Below are positions 33,810-45,400 of a stretch of DNA of 64,000 nt, piece by piece; the first letter of the stretch is position 1; every line of letters begins with the position of its first letter. A program made the translations under genes and the position numbers. Origin of the DNA: Prosopocoilus inquinatus (taxonomy: Eukaryota; Arthropoda; Insecta; Coleoptera; Lucanidae); NCBI GenBank assembly GCA_036172665.1, contig CM069877.1:19679001-19743000 (forward strand). Reading direction: 5' to 3'. The notes below the pieces were generated by a model. The model had not been told where the DNA came from, did no database searches, and saw only the letters and a list, made by a program, of their open reading frames with translations.

Positions 33810-34619
33810 GCATATTATAAATATTGTTTAGGGACATACTATATAAAATGAACTATTATTGATTTTAACTTAACCTGAGCATTAATTCAACTTTCCTTCC
33901 TGTCGCAATTTTCTCCGAATGTCGCTCATGTGATATGATTTGTGGGTTATACCCCATAAAGGCGTTTTTTGACATATTATATTAATTAATTTTTCACCAT
34001 CCATCACAAATTAAAGTACCCACAGTGTCATTCGTCAGAACAACTGCGAAAGCGCTTTCCATTTACCTGTGGGAGTAGCTCTGGGACACAAGAGCCTCTG
34101 TTCCATTTAAAAAAGCGACCGGGGCGTCAAGTTTCATTAAGTTCCTCCAAAATATTTGTTACAAAATACAGTGAAGCTTGTTTTACAAAATATTGATGAC
34201 AGGTGTTTTTTTACTGAAGTAAAAATCGTAAATTATGCTGCTTTTTAGTTGGCTAAAAAAAATTATAATCGACACTACAAAATTCTTTTTGCGACGCATG
34301 CGATTCTGATCCTAGAGATTATTTTTTTCATAAAATTAGAGTTAGTGATATTGATGAATAGATTTCGACTTTCCTCTTTCTCACTTTCATTTTTGTATTC
34401 TACAATTGTCATACCTAGAAATAATTCATATCTTACTAACTTTTGTGTTTTTTTTATTTCCCATATTCCATATACTATGTGTTTCTTTAAAAATACCATA
34501 AAGAGTGGCTTTGGAAATTACAGCTCATGTCGTATCTTGATTCATCTCTGTATAATGTTCAATCATTTTTGACAATTAACGAATCTGTCTCTACTTCACA
34601 TTTAAAGTAACTTTTGGCT
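33810..34619. other. Non-coding stretch
   Basis: AT-rich sequence. The first part may belong to the repeat whose terminus is at about 33731. No gene, RNA or clear element ends recognised. Confidence 0.3.
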
Positions 34620-34750
34620 GCGGTAAGTGAACGGTCGAAGCGGTCAGACCAAATTACGTGATCACTTTTCTCAATTGCTGATTGGTCAGAGGGTTTAGCC
34701 GGACTATTGACTTGACGATTCTGTGCAATTTGATCGCTCACTTAACTCGG
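34620..34750. mobile_element. MITE, gataagtgaacggtc family (inverted copy)
   Basis: Reverse-orientation relative of 31251-31381, with ggtaagtgaacggtc at the left end. Its right end has decayed (gctcacttaac). Confidence 0.6.
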
Positions 34751-34789
34751 CCATTGTCTGAAACGTAATAACGATCTTTAAAAAATAAA

Positions 34790-35290
34790 TTTGTTGTACA
34801 AATAAGAAATAGCCTGGTGAAGTCAAATCTGGAGACCTTGGAAGAAATTCCAGAGCACATCTCAAACAGATAAGTCTGTTATCATAAAATTTTCGTAAAT
34901 ATATCAGTGTCTCGGGCGTAGTATGAGCTTGGAGGACGTCTTGCTATGTAACGAGTATTACTGTAAAACTGTACGGCCGAGGGCCTTTTGTATGACAAAA
35001 CGAACGGAGTGTGGATTATCACGCACTTTGTCACACACATGTTGTGTTCTCTGGTGCTTTTTATTTTTACCACACAAGAGAGGGGAACGCGCGCGTCCGA
35101 AAATCGGTTCGTTTTCTACTCGCTCTTTACTCCTCCAGGACAGCAGTGGCTGCGTCTTGTTGAAAAAAACCTTTCTGAATTTCATCATGTAACTGCTTTA
35201 CAAATGTCTCTAGGATAAGTTCTCGATACCTCTGAGCATTTATCGTTGTATTAAAAATGTGGTGCCAATAATTCTTCTTCGAGAGACTAT
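34790..35290 (-). pseudogene. Tc1/mariner-type transposase fragment
   Basis: Reading leftward, 35290-35130 gives YWHHIFNTTINAQRYRELIL followed by FFQQDAATA. This matches the DDE block around the second catalytic Asp. After several stops, 34860-34795 gives LPRSPDLTSPGYF, matching the block around the third acidic position, here Gly-Tyr, so the catalytic residue is lost. It is heavily decayed and distinct in sequence from the DD41D copy at the window start. Confidence 0.6.
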
Positions 35291-35657
35291 AAAGATTTAT
35301 AATTGGAAAAAATACTAAGAAAGATATTAAAGATTGATCGGATATTCTTTTTGATGAATTATTTTCGCAAAAGTCTGTAAATGTTCGTTTATAGTGGCCT
35401 TAACTCGGAGATGTTTCTTTATTTAGCTTACGTGTTAAAGTTAGTAGGCAGGTTATGCGACTGATGTGGATTTTCTTATTGCCAAATCAAATACTAACAA
35501 ACCATTTTAATAATAGGACTTGACTTTAAAATATAAAACCACTTTTGTTTTTGTGAAATTAAGTAATTAAAGGGAGATTAGATTAGTAGATTATTTTTTC
35601 CGATTACAAATCATTGAAGTTTTCACCCCCAAAAAATTGAATACTGAAATTCTCTTA

Positions 35658-35898
35658 TAGTGCTATTCAGAAACAAATATAGGGAACTTTAACTCTTTAA
35701 TACTTTAAAATTAAAGAACCGTTCAGAATCGTATTTTCACTTTGACGGTTTAAATATTAAGGTTTAAAGTATTAAAGACTTACATTACAGATACTTAAAA
35801 TTGCTTTCTGAATAGCACCATTTAACTCCTCCTTGAAGTTTTATTTAACTTAAATTCTTAAATTTTTAAATCGTTAAAATTTCTGAATAGCACCATCA
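35658..35898. mobile_element. MITE with tgctattcagaaa termini
   Basis: Left end tagtgctattcagaaa. Two successive right ends, both tttctgaatagcacca, lie at about 35806-35821 and 35881-35896. This suggests a partial duplication or a nested copy. Non-coding. Confidence 0.5.
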
Positions 35899-35929
35899 TG
35901 TATGTGAAATTTTAAAAATATTCTAAAAA

Positions 35930-36200
35930 AATAAAAATTCAATTTTTCCAGAAATTAAAAAGAAAATAGAATAGAATAGAATTATTTTAAGGCCGCGACT
36001 TTGTCCAATGACCTGAAGCTAACCCAGGTTAAAGAAATTTTATTGAAATCTTGTTTAGTTTCCGAGGAATAACAATTTTATGATTTTGACTATTTCGAAA
36101 AACTATTTTTTACGTAAAATTCACTCGGTATATCTGATAGGAGCTACATAGCTTTTCAGACAAGCAAAAATTATTAGCGTAAAAGTTCTTACATACAACA
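35930..36200 (+). repeat. Third, diverged fragment of the 9.1-11.6-kb repeat
   Basis: It shares cactcggtatatctg and ttttcagacaag and surrounding sequence with about 9990-10170 and, in reverse, with about 63070-63230. It shows that this repeat is a dispersed family. Confidence 0.5.
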
Positions 36201-36424
36201 AAATAAAAACCAATAATCAAATATAAAGCGTTGCAATGTAAAATATTTAAATTAAAAAAAGCTCGTTTTATTTTTATTAAATTTGAACACAGTCAAAAGT
36301 ATTTAGTATTAAAATGAACACAATAAAGAGTGCAGTACGAAAATTCTATTAACACACAAAAAATAAATTATAAGCCTTTTTTTTGCCCGGATAAAAAGCC
36401 GCGGTCAGTTACAAAAAAAATTTA

Positions 36425-36893
36425 ACGTACATAGCTTGACATTCCCACTGCAAACAAAAACAACTTGTCCAATTTATTCGCAATTGCGATGTAAGAGTGA
36501 TGAACAGATAAAATAGCGACATCTTACGATCGCTTTTTGACCTGACATTGCAGTAGGATAGACAAACTGAAACGGATTTGCTCCTAATACGTCCCCCATG
36601 CAAGGCGGCCATGCTTGCTGTCAAACTTATTAGGAGCAAATCCCGCTTCAATTTGTCTATCATACTGCAATGTCAGGTCAAAAAGCGATAGTAAGATGTC
36701 GCTATTTTATCTGTTCATCATTCTTACATCGCAATTGCGAATAAATTGGGCAAGTTGTTTTTGGTCTGCAGTGGGAATGTCGAGCTACGTCTCTGCTGAC
36801 GAAGCCCCAAGCAGGGCTGAAACAGCTGTACAGAGGCTGCTCGAGGTTTTCACTGCAATCAAAAACGATTTGCAACAAATTTTTTTGAAAACA
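36425..36893. repeat. Foldback repeat family, copy 3, with about 168-bp arms
   Basis: Arms about 36425-36592 and 36628-36795 are near-identical inverted copies (sharing gcgacatcttac and acctgacattgcagta) around a loop of about 35 bp. To the right, the plus strand reads MSSYVSADEAPSRAETAVQR and continues for about 25 more codons, as in copies 1 and 2. Confidence 0.75.
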
Positions 36894-37255
36894 TGTTGGC
36901 TAAATTACATCATTATTATAAAACTAAAGTAACGCAAAATTCGTTCACTTTTATTTGCACCCAATATAAAAGTACAGGGAATTCTCCAAAAAAATATTAG
37001 GAGTAAAATGAGTTTAATTCACTTTACTACACAAAAAATTATAATTTTATGCATTTTTTCGCCACCTTTCTTTTCACATCTGGACTTTGTATATCAGCAG
37101 AACTTTTGCGTTTCCTAGAAGTTTTATTAACATCTAAAATGTTATTGGTATTGAAATAGTAATGAGTATTATAATATAGTATAATTCTTAATGCATTGTA
37201 TTCGAGTTCCAAGTGTCGGATACGAAATCGTTCAATTTAGGCTTAGAGTGTAGAC

Positions 37256-38503
37256 TAGTGCTGGCAAAAACCGGAAAAAATTGAAACCGAATAATCGGTT
37301 TCTTTAAAAACCGGTTTTGGATAAAACCGGTTATCCAAATAATGGTTAAAACCGACTATTCGAATATCCAAAAACCGATTATTCGTATATTCGAAAAACC
37401 GACTATTCGAGTATCCAAAAACCACTATTCGGATATTTGAAAAACTGTCTACTTGAATATATTCAAAAGCCGACAATTCGGATATTCGCGAAATCTGTAA
37501 TCAAAAGACCAGCTTTTGGATTACCCGAAAATTTGATTAATAAAAAACAGACTCGACTGAATTTTAACTCTAAACGGCATTTTACAATGGCGAGATATTT
37601 TTGAAATATAAAACGAATTATAAATTACGTGTTACGTTACAGTTTATAGTACAGAAGGAAATGCGATGTACTAGTGGTTTAAAAGTTTGTTATTTCCAAG
37701 GCAAAAGCGCCACTAATGTTCCTGGTTTTTATTCAGATGAAGATGTTTTCAAACATTTCAATTTTGTGCTTCTCTTATCCATTTTAAAGTATTAACACTA
37801 ATAATAGTTTTCGTGTTTTTTTTTGTTAAATACTAGATATATGTCAATTATTCTTATTCTATCTAATGAACAATATTCAACAAATTGTAAAAGTAATGCA
37901 AATATTTTGTGCTGTAAAAATTCATTACGGTGCCGAACAATATCTGTACCATAACAAACTTTTATTGAATTCTCCGAAAGACGGTTGGGTACGGTCGAAA
38001 ACAAAACTAACAACAACAACTAAAATTACTTTAATTCTTCTCCTTCGACTTCTAAAATGTGGATTAGAAGTACCACTTGACCACTTACATTTTTTTACGT
38101 GGTGAACATAACAGATATAATTTACCTTTTTATTTTTTAATACTTTTAATATTTACTCATTTTCAATTTTATTTGAGTTTTAAATTTGCTGCCTCAAATT
38201 CCTAAGATTATCTTTAAATGGATGAAAAAAATTGTGTATACAGTTATTTGAAAATCAAGTAGTTGGGCTATTTGAATATTTTTCATCATTCGAATAACCG
38301 GTCATTCGAGTATCCGATTATCCAAAAACCGATATTATTCGAATATTCGGTTATCCAAATAATTGGATATTCGAATATCCGATTATCCAAACAATTGGAT
38401 ATTCGAATAACCGATTATCCGGATAACCGGTTTTCGGTTTTGTTTAAAACCTCGGATAATCCAAAACCGGTTATCCAAAAAACCGATTTGGTTGCCAGCA
38501 CTA
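37256..38503. mobile_element. Non-autonomous hAT element with subterminal repeats
   Basis: 1248 bp, tagtgctggcaa to ttgccagcacta. It is flanked by identical 8-bp gtgtagac at 37248-37255 and 38504-38511. About 240 bp at each end is filled with variants of aaccggttatcc and tattcgaatatcc. These look like many transposase-binding sites. The middle has no recognisable transposase. Confidence 0.85.
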
Positions 38504-38511
38504 GTGTAGAC

Positions 38512-39484
38512 AGTAATATGGAGTGCGCGTCCCTATGCGAATTACACGGCAACTATTTGCAACGTAGGTGAGGCAACCAACAAGACACCTAAGAGCAATG
38601 GGTTTTGAGAAATTACCAGCCTACTTTACAAAACAACCAGAGAAAACACGGCTACATGTATTTTCCCGCACTCTTGCCCTGAGAAGCATATAAATTGCCT
38701 ACCTTAAGATTCCAACAGGTGTAGTTCGGCGATGCGCGATTATTATTTCTATGAATTATGGAATGTTGTGATAAATAACTTCTACATTAGTGACTTTCGT
38801 GGAAATACGAATGTTATTGCAGCCAAATACTGCACAACAGGGTCCCGACACTTTTACAAAAATATGAATAAAACATTTTAATAACCCTAAAAACGCATTA
38901 AACGCTCAAGGAATATATGGACTTGGTCAGTTTATGACGCCACCTAGTAGTGGGAAGATGGTTGGGACACGACAACAATGCAAATATAGGAATCTGGCTA
39001 TCCTATGTATTATGGTATCCTTGGGTATGATAACCTCTAGGGGTATAACTTGATGCTGTTGGGAGAACCTCTTGAAAGTAGCTGACAAATACAACCGCGT
39101 ATACAAGCAAGTTAGTTTGGTTGCATACCTTTACGACCTTAATTGCAGTGTTAATTGCCAATCCACGGAACCTTGAATAATTTAAACCTACACCTCATTC
39201 CAACAAACGATAGCAAAGAGCTTTCAATTTAATATTTGCAAACTGATGAAATAAAAGTTTTTATATTCTTTAGTAATTGTCAACAGCTTAGTTACAAAAA
39301 GAATAAAGAAATGTAAAATTTTAGTATAATTTTTTTGCGGTAAATTAAAATTTTACACTAATAAAACTGAACTTAATTCATCATAATACATATTTATCTT
39401 CTGTACGTACATAAAATCTTCACTTATAAATAAAAATTTGTACAATTTAATACAAAGATAACTTAAAAAATACTAATTTAAAAA
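38512..39484. other. Non-coding stretch downstream of the RS gene
   Basis: No open frame or repeat copy recognised. The part next to 39485 is probably the 3' UTR of the RS gene, which is transcribed leftward. An aataaa-like site occurs at about 39300. Confidence 0.35.
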
Positions 39485-42400
39485 TTAAATTTCTTTATTA
39501 GAACTTTCAATATTGATTGTGGAATTAACGGTGGATTCACAAGCGCCTGCGGTATTTCCTTCTGACAGCGCAGGTGTTGTTGCAGTTACTGCAGTAGCAG
39601 TAGTCACCGCGGAGGATGTTGCAGGCAAATCACTTGTACTAACTGTAGCCGCCGCCTCAGAAATACTGGGCGTCTTACTAACAAGCGTGATCTTAGTGGA
39701 TCTGTTGTTGTAAATAATTGGAGGACGCGGTCTCTGACCTATTGCCATCGGTGTTACAGGTGCAAAAGGTGGTCGTTGCAATCTAATAGGCGGAATGAAT
39801 CTTGGTCCGAGTGGTTGAGGCTAGAAAATATTTTTGTTAGAGATTGAGTTTAACACAAGCATTTTTAATACGCACCCAGGGATACCATTGGGGGCCATAG
39901 TTAATCGGTACCACAGGGCCGGGCGCCAAGTGGGGGGGTGGAAGAGGGTGATATCTATCGAGCCGTTCTTTGTACGGAGAAGGTGAACGTCTCCTTTTCC
40001 GAGGTGGTGACCGTCTGTACCTTCTGTCTTCATGAGACGGTGATCTGCTATAACGCCTGCTGGATCTTTCTTTGTATCTTTCATGTCGACTAGGTGAACG
40101 ACTACTACGTTTCCTGTAGTCAGTGCGACGTGTTTCGCTGCGATGTGGAGACCTTCTCCTCGACGTTTCATGTTGGTACCTATCTGATCTGTACGGAGAC
40201 CGGCTTCTAAACTGTCTTGTACGAGGAGAAGGCGACCTGCTCCGCCTGCGATACTTTTCTAAATCTGCAGGTTTATATTTATACGGGGAAGGAGTACGCT
40301 TGCGTGATCTGTACTCAGGAAGCGATGAATCCCGGTAAGTTTCAGACCTATGCGGAGAATAGGTTTCTCTACGATTCGGAGATCTATTCCTTAAAGAAAC
40401 AAAACAAGTGTCTTCTAGGAACGAAAACAAAATAACCAAAAATGCAAACCTCTTGAAATAGTGTTCGCGTTTCTCCGCAGACAACGACCTTCGTTCTCTT
40501 GAGCGACTCCTTCTGTATTCTGCTTTACGTGAATTTGGATATTCTCGATATCGAGTTTCCTTGCTGAAAGAACTAGGACCTGCTTTGTGATGATGAAGAT
40601 GAGGACTGCGACTTCTGCTTTTCTTCCAATCGGGTTTCTTTATTTCATCTGCAATCAACGTTCTATTTCGTTTCGCTTTTACAACTGCAAGAAACTTGCC
40701 TACCTTTTAAAGTTCTTGAGCCGAATCGATTATACTCATCGTCCTTGTGCTCTTTGGAGCTGCCATGCGTGTCAAATGATTTTTTCAAAGGCGAAATGCT
40801 ACGTTCTCTCGAGTATTTTCTCCTCCTGGCATAATGTCTCTCGCTGGAAACTGAAGAGCTCGTGCTTGGTGTCCTATTAGTTCTACGCCGATTCTCAGAT
40901 TGTAGTAAGCTAGACTTGCCGTGCTCAGAACTCTGTTCTGGCTCTGTCAAGATGATTCGCTTTTTAAATTCTTCATTTACGCGAATATCGTCACGTTCAA
41001 ATATTGGACGCTGTCCTTCACCTATCAAATTATATTTGTCATTATTTTGCTTGCAAGATATTTGGTGTATTAAGCATCACTATAATGGGTACGTCATGTT
41101 AAGGGGCGCAGAGAGACGGGGAAAACATTATTGGGTACTAAATTGGGCCCTTTGAAATGATAACCGGGCTCCTGTGAAGTCCGGGCCTCTCGTCGGCCCT
41201 GTTCATGATGGTACATGGTGTTCTTTTACTGTATGCAAATAAAAAAACCTCAGTATAAGTACGCGAAAAAAAAAATTCGGATGGACCACTTGTTTGGAAC
41301 TGTTGAAATGTGCGAGAAAGACAGGAAGGTCAACTTCACCTTCCTCTCGATATGAACACGCCCACTAATACCGCACTCGATGTTCAACGCAGAATTTCAT
41401 AATAATAATCACTGATATCGTTTATTAATTATTTTATTTAAAATTTTAATTCACTGAGCGAATTAATGTGTTTTACGATATCAACTGTCGACGAATAAAT
41501 CCGAAAATTTATGCACCAATTAGGCAAGCGCGATAAAAATGTTTTTCCTTCACTCTTTTAGGTAAATCAACTTTTGCTGCAATCTCGGTGCTAGCTATGA
41601 AAGTATTACTACTTACGGTCCTTATAAATAAAGTAAATGTAAAATTTTTGTCTTTTGAAAATAATATGGAATGAGAAATTACAATTTGTTTGTACTTCGC
41701 TTTTAATTTGTTCGGCAATTACGAACCGCAGCTTCTTGAATTGCACTAGATTTTAATTTAATACTTAAATTTGTAATTACTTGCAGTGAAGTTAATTTAA
41801 GCTGATTGGAGCGGCGCTGAGTTACGCCATTCCTCCTTAAGATCCAGGAAGGCACTGACCGTGGTCTACTTCGGCTGCGGGTCGTAATTGAAGAGGCGCC
41901 CACGTTTCACTTTTAGCTATGACAGCAGTTCTCAAACGGTTTAGTGAAAATCTGCCACTGCATTTTTCTCGAAAACTATTACATTTACGTTAAGAACATA
42001 TGAGTTCAATCGTTGCCATTCATGGTGTTATATTGCAGGTTTAAATATTTGCACACAGTAAAAGAATACGGTGAATATTGGTATTATGTGACTTTCAGAA
42101 GATAACGCTAATTATTTCTTCAATATACATGGAAATAAATTTGGTAAATAAATTAAATTAAAAAAGAAACTCGTCACAAATCTGAAATAATTTAATGAAA
42201 GCAACGAATTTTAATCATCTATAGTCAAAAAAGTCTAATTTTGATGATATGCTTTCTTCAAACATGACAGGTGTTTCGTTTCTTCAATTTTCCTTTTTCC
42301 TTCAAGCTTCCTCTTCGACTTCTTCTTTGTTCTAAGATCAACGTTTATAAACAAAGGCAATCATTTTCTTACTATTTTACAAAAGTTATTATAACAACAA

Positions 42401-45400
42401 TTACGAATTAAGTTTAGCAATTAATGAAGTGAAAGTGACTATATTGAAATATTTAAATGAATTTTATTGTTTCAAAATCCACAAAATAATTTCGCTCTTC
42501 TTTCTTCTCGCTCTTCCTTGCTTCGTTGGGGAAATTTCTTAGTTAAACAACGCAATAAAACCTCAATTATTAATTTTTTAGTTTGAAAATTCGCTCAATT
42601 AAGATAAAATCAGGTCGTTGTATGAGCCTGACATAAATTGCATGAAACCAAACCAGGACAGGGTTCCCACTTGATTTTCGTTGAAACATTACCTGAATTT
42701 TAATGCCATGTCTGTTTATTTAAAAAATTATGAATTAGATTGTTGAAAAAAGTCTACTTCGGCAACCCAATGTGCACGGTCATTTGTACTACTTTATCTT
42801 AAAAGTTTAAGTCCCACTGAAGTAGTCAACAACAGAAAGTGTCACTTATGCCCGATTTCTTCATCCCTTGATAAATTTATCTGCTAGGTATTATCCTTGG
42901 AAACCATTGCATTGATAATAGTTTCCCAGGATATTACCTGGCAGCTTAAGTGGGACTTAAAGTTTTAAGAGAAAGTGGTGCAAAAAGTTTTTTCACACAC
43001 AATTCACTTAGATTACGCAATTATCTTATTTATTTTAATATATAAAACAATTTTCCAGTTTTTTATTTTAGAAAACAAATTTCCAGTTCTTCAATTGATT
43101 TGCATTAAAACAAACAAATTTCTCGATTTTTCCGTAACTTTTCGCATCATCAACATCATTCTCTAACTTTTCATGGTGAATGGGAACCCCGCAGGTAAAG
43201 TTTTCCCAATGAGGTTAGTGAACCTTGAGGGTCTATGACTCTTCGGGAGAGTCAATGAAACTATTAGTGGCTCCTTTCCTTTTAACATTTGCTTTTAATT
43301 TTTTACATGTTTTTCTTGATTATATAACTTTATTTTCCACTTATATTCACGACTTCTATTTTTTGTGCAAGTTTCAAATAACAGATTTTCTTTGATGGGA
43401 TACAAAACATTCTAATTAATTCCAACAACACACTTTTAGAACAATTGAGATTTTATTGTGCAGATTATTAATGAATGTTTATAAAAAAAATTAATCACCA
43501 ATCTAATATGTGACTTATAACTTAAAGTTACTGTTAGAAAGTTAAATAAAAATCAAATGATGTCTACGAGTTAAATAAAAATCAAATCATGTCTAAAAGT
43601 TAAATAAAAATCAAATGATGTTGTGTCTTCTTTCTTGAATCAAGCCGCCGGTGATTCATAAAATTAAAACTCAATTAAAAGCAAAAAGTGACTTACATAT
43701 TTTGAGTTCTTCCGTCTTCGAAATCCTCTTCTTCTTTATGTAGCATCCACTTTAACAGATTACCATGAATATCAGACAATTAGATTAATTTACTATTATT
43801 TTTCTCGATCTTTAGTTCTACAACGAATGAAAATTTAAATCAAATACACGCACTGCAATGAATAGGCTAATCAAGTTACTATAAATAATGAAAATGCAAT
43901 ACAAAAATATTTATGTACACTTAGGCTTTCAGAAAATTTTAATAATTAAAATTAGTCGCTTTTTACCACCTAGCAATGCATAAAATCCATTAAATGAACA
44001 AACATTGTAAGAGATTGTCCAAGTAGCAGTGACTTGGTAATCAATTAAATTATAAAAAAAAACAAGCAAAAAAATGTTGCATTTGTAAACGCTTAAAAAG
44101 AACGTCGAACCTTCATTTTGATTTTGAATTACGAAAGAGATTTACTGATTTTGTCAAAATCTGTTGGAACTGATTTCCGCCTTTAAGTTACGTAATAGAA
44201 AAACTTTTGATAAAGTGTATGTTAGGTACAATCAGGGATAGCAAAAAGAGAACCCTCTTTTTGCTGCTTTTGCTATCTACACTACCGCTCATAAGTATTC
44301 GGGCACCCATAACTTTAGTAGAACTCATTAAAAGTCATCAAAAATTTCAGATTATTTGCAGTGTAGACTTAAAAGGAGAATATTATTTAATTTACCAAAT
44401 TTAAGCTTTCTATTCATGTACTGGGTGTCTTACGAAACACGCACCACGCATCGGACAAATTTCAAATTAAAAAAAAAATTAAAGAAATGTTACTACTGTT
44501 TTATAGTATTTGTAAAATAGTCTTACATAGTTTTTGAATTACTAAAATCGGATTATCATCAATAGAGCTACAGCGTGAAACGCTTTTCGTAAGGCAACTG
44601 GTATTACCTATAATGACCTCAGTTTGATGTGATAAGGCAAGGCTCTGGAGAGGCCATTCTATCACTTTTATGATTATGAATATTGGGCTATTACAGGTAA
44701 TAAAGTGACAAGCATTCAATAATACTCATTTCCTTAGATCTGAGCATTATATTATACAAGCAGTGGAACAAATTACAGATGCCCAAATACTTATGAGCGG
44801 TGTGTACATAGCTAAAGAAATTAAAAGTGACTTATGCCCCTACTGACAAAGAATTAAGAGTTTGAGGTTATGAAAATGTGAGAATTATAACAAATTGTCC
44901 TCTGATAAATAGAGCGGTAAAAACTGAACTAAATTAAAAAAAAAAGTTGCTGATAATTACCAAGATGAATTACTTGCACACATCTCTTTCATGTCTACTG
45001 TCTTTAGAGATGTTAATTCTCTATCGCCATCCCTAGCCTAGATGACATTGTAATCGCTGCTATATGCTATAATATGCGCACAAAGTAGGTATTACTTGTT
45101 TAGTGAAAAAAAAAAAAAAATTATGAACACGTGGTAAGTAACTAGATAAGAAAAATAAATTTAGCACTTGGTGTCTTTAACGTAAGCAAAAATATTCTTT
45201 TATACGTGACTTTTAAACCCTATTTTGATTACCTACTTATTGTTAATTCTGCTGCATTAAGCAGCGCGGCCTGTGGCAATCGCTGGCGCTAGCATAAATT
45301 GGTTATTAAAATTAATTGTGGTCATTGAAATACAAAGTGAGCAATAAAAATTGAAGGTCTAATGTTCTTTCACGATCAAAAATCAGTCGAATCAATACTG

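Noticed and set aside
34249..34572. 107-codon plus-strand hydrophobic frame
   Set aside because: AT-rich composition makes Phe/Ile/Leu-rich frames common; no start context or relatives seen.
41703..41903. 66-codon minus-strand frame in the RS gene intron
   Set aside because: Arg/Ser-rich at the start but no splice sites in phase with the flanking exons and no recognised domain.
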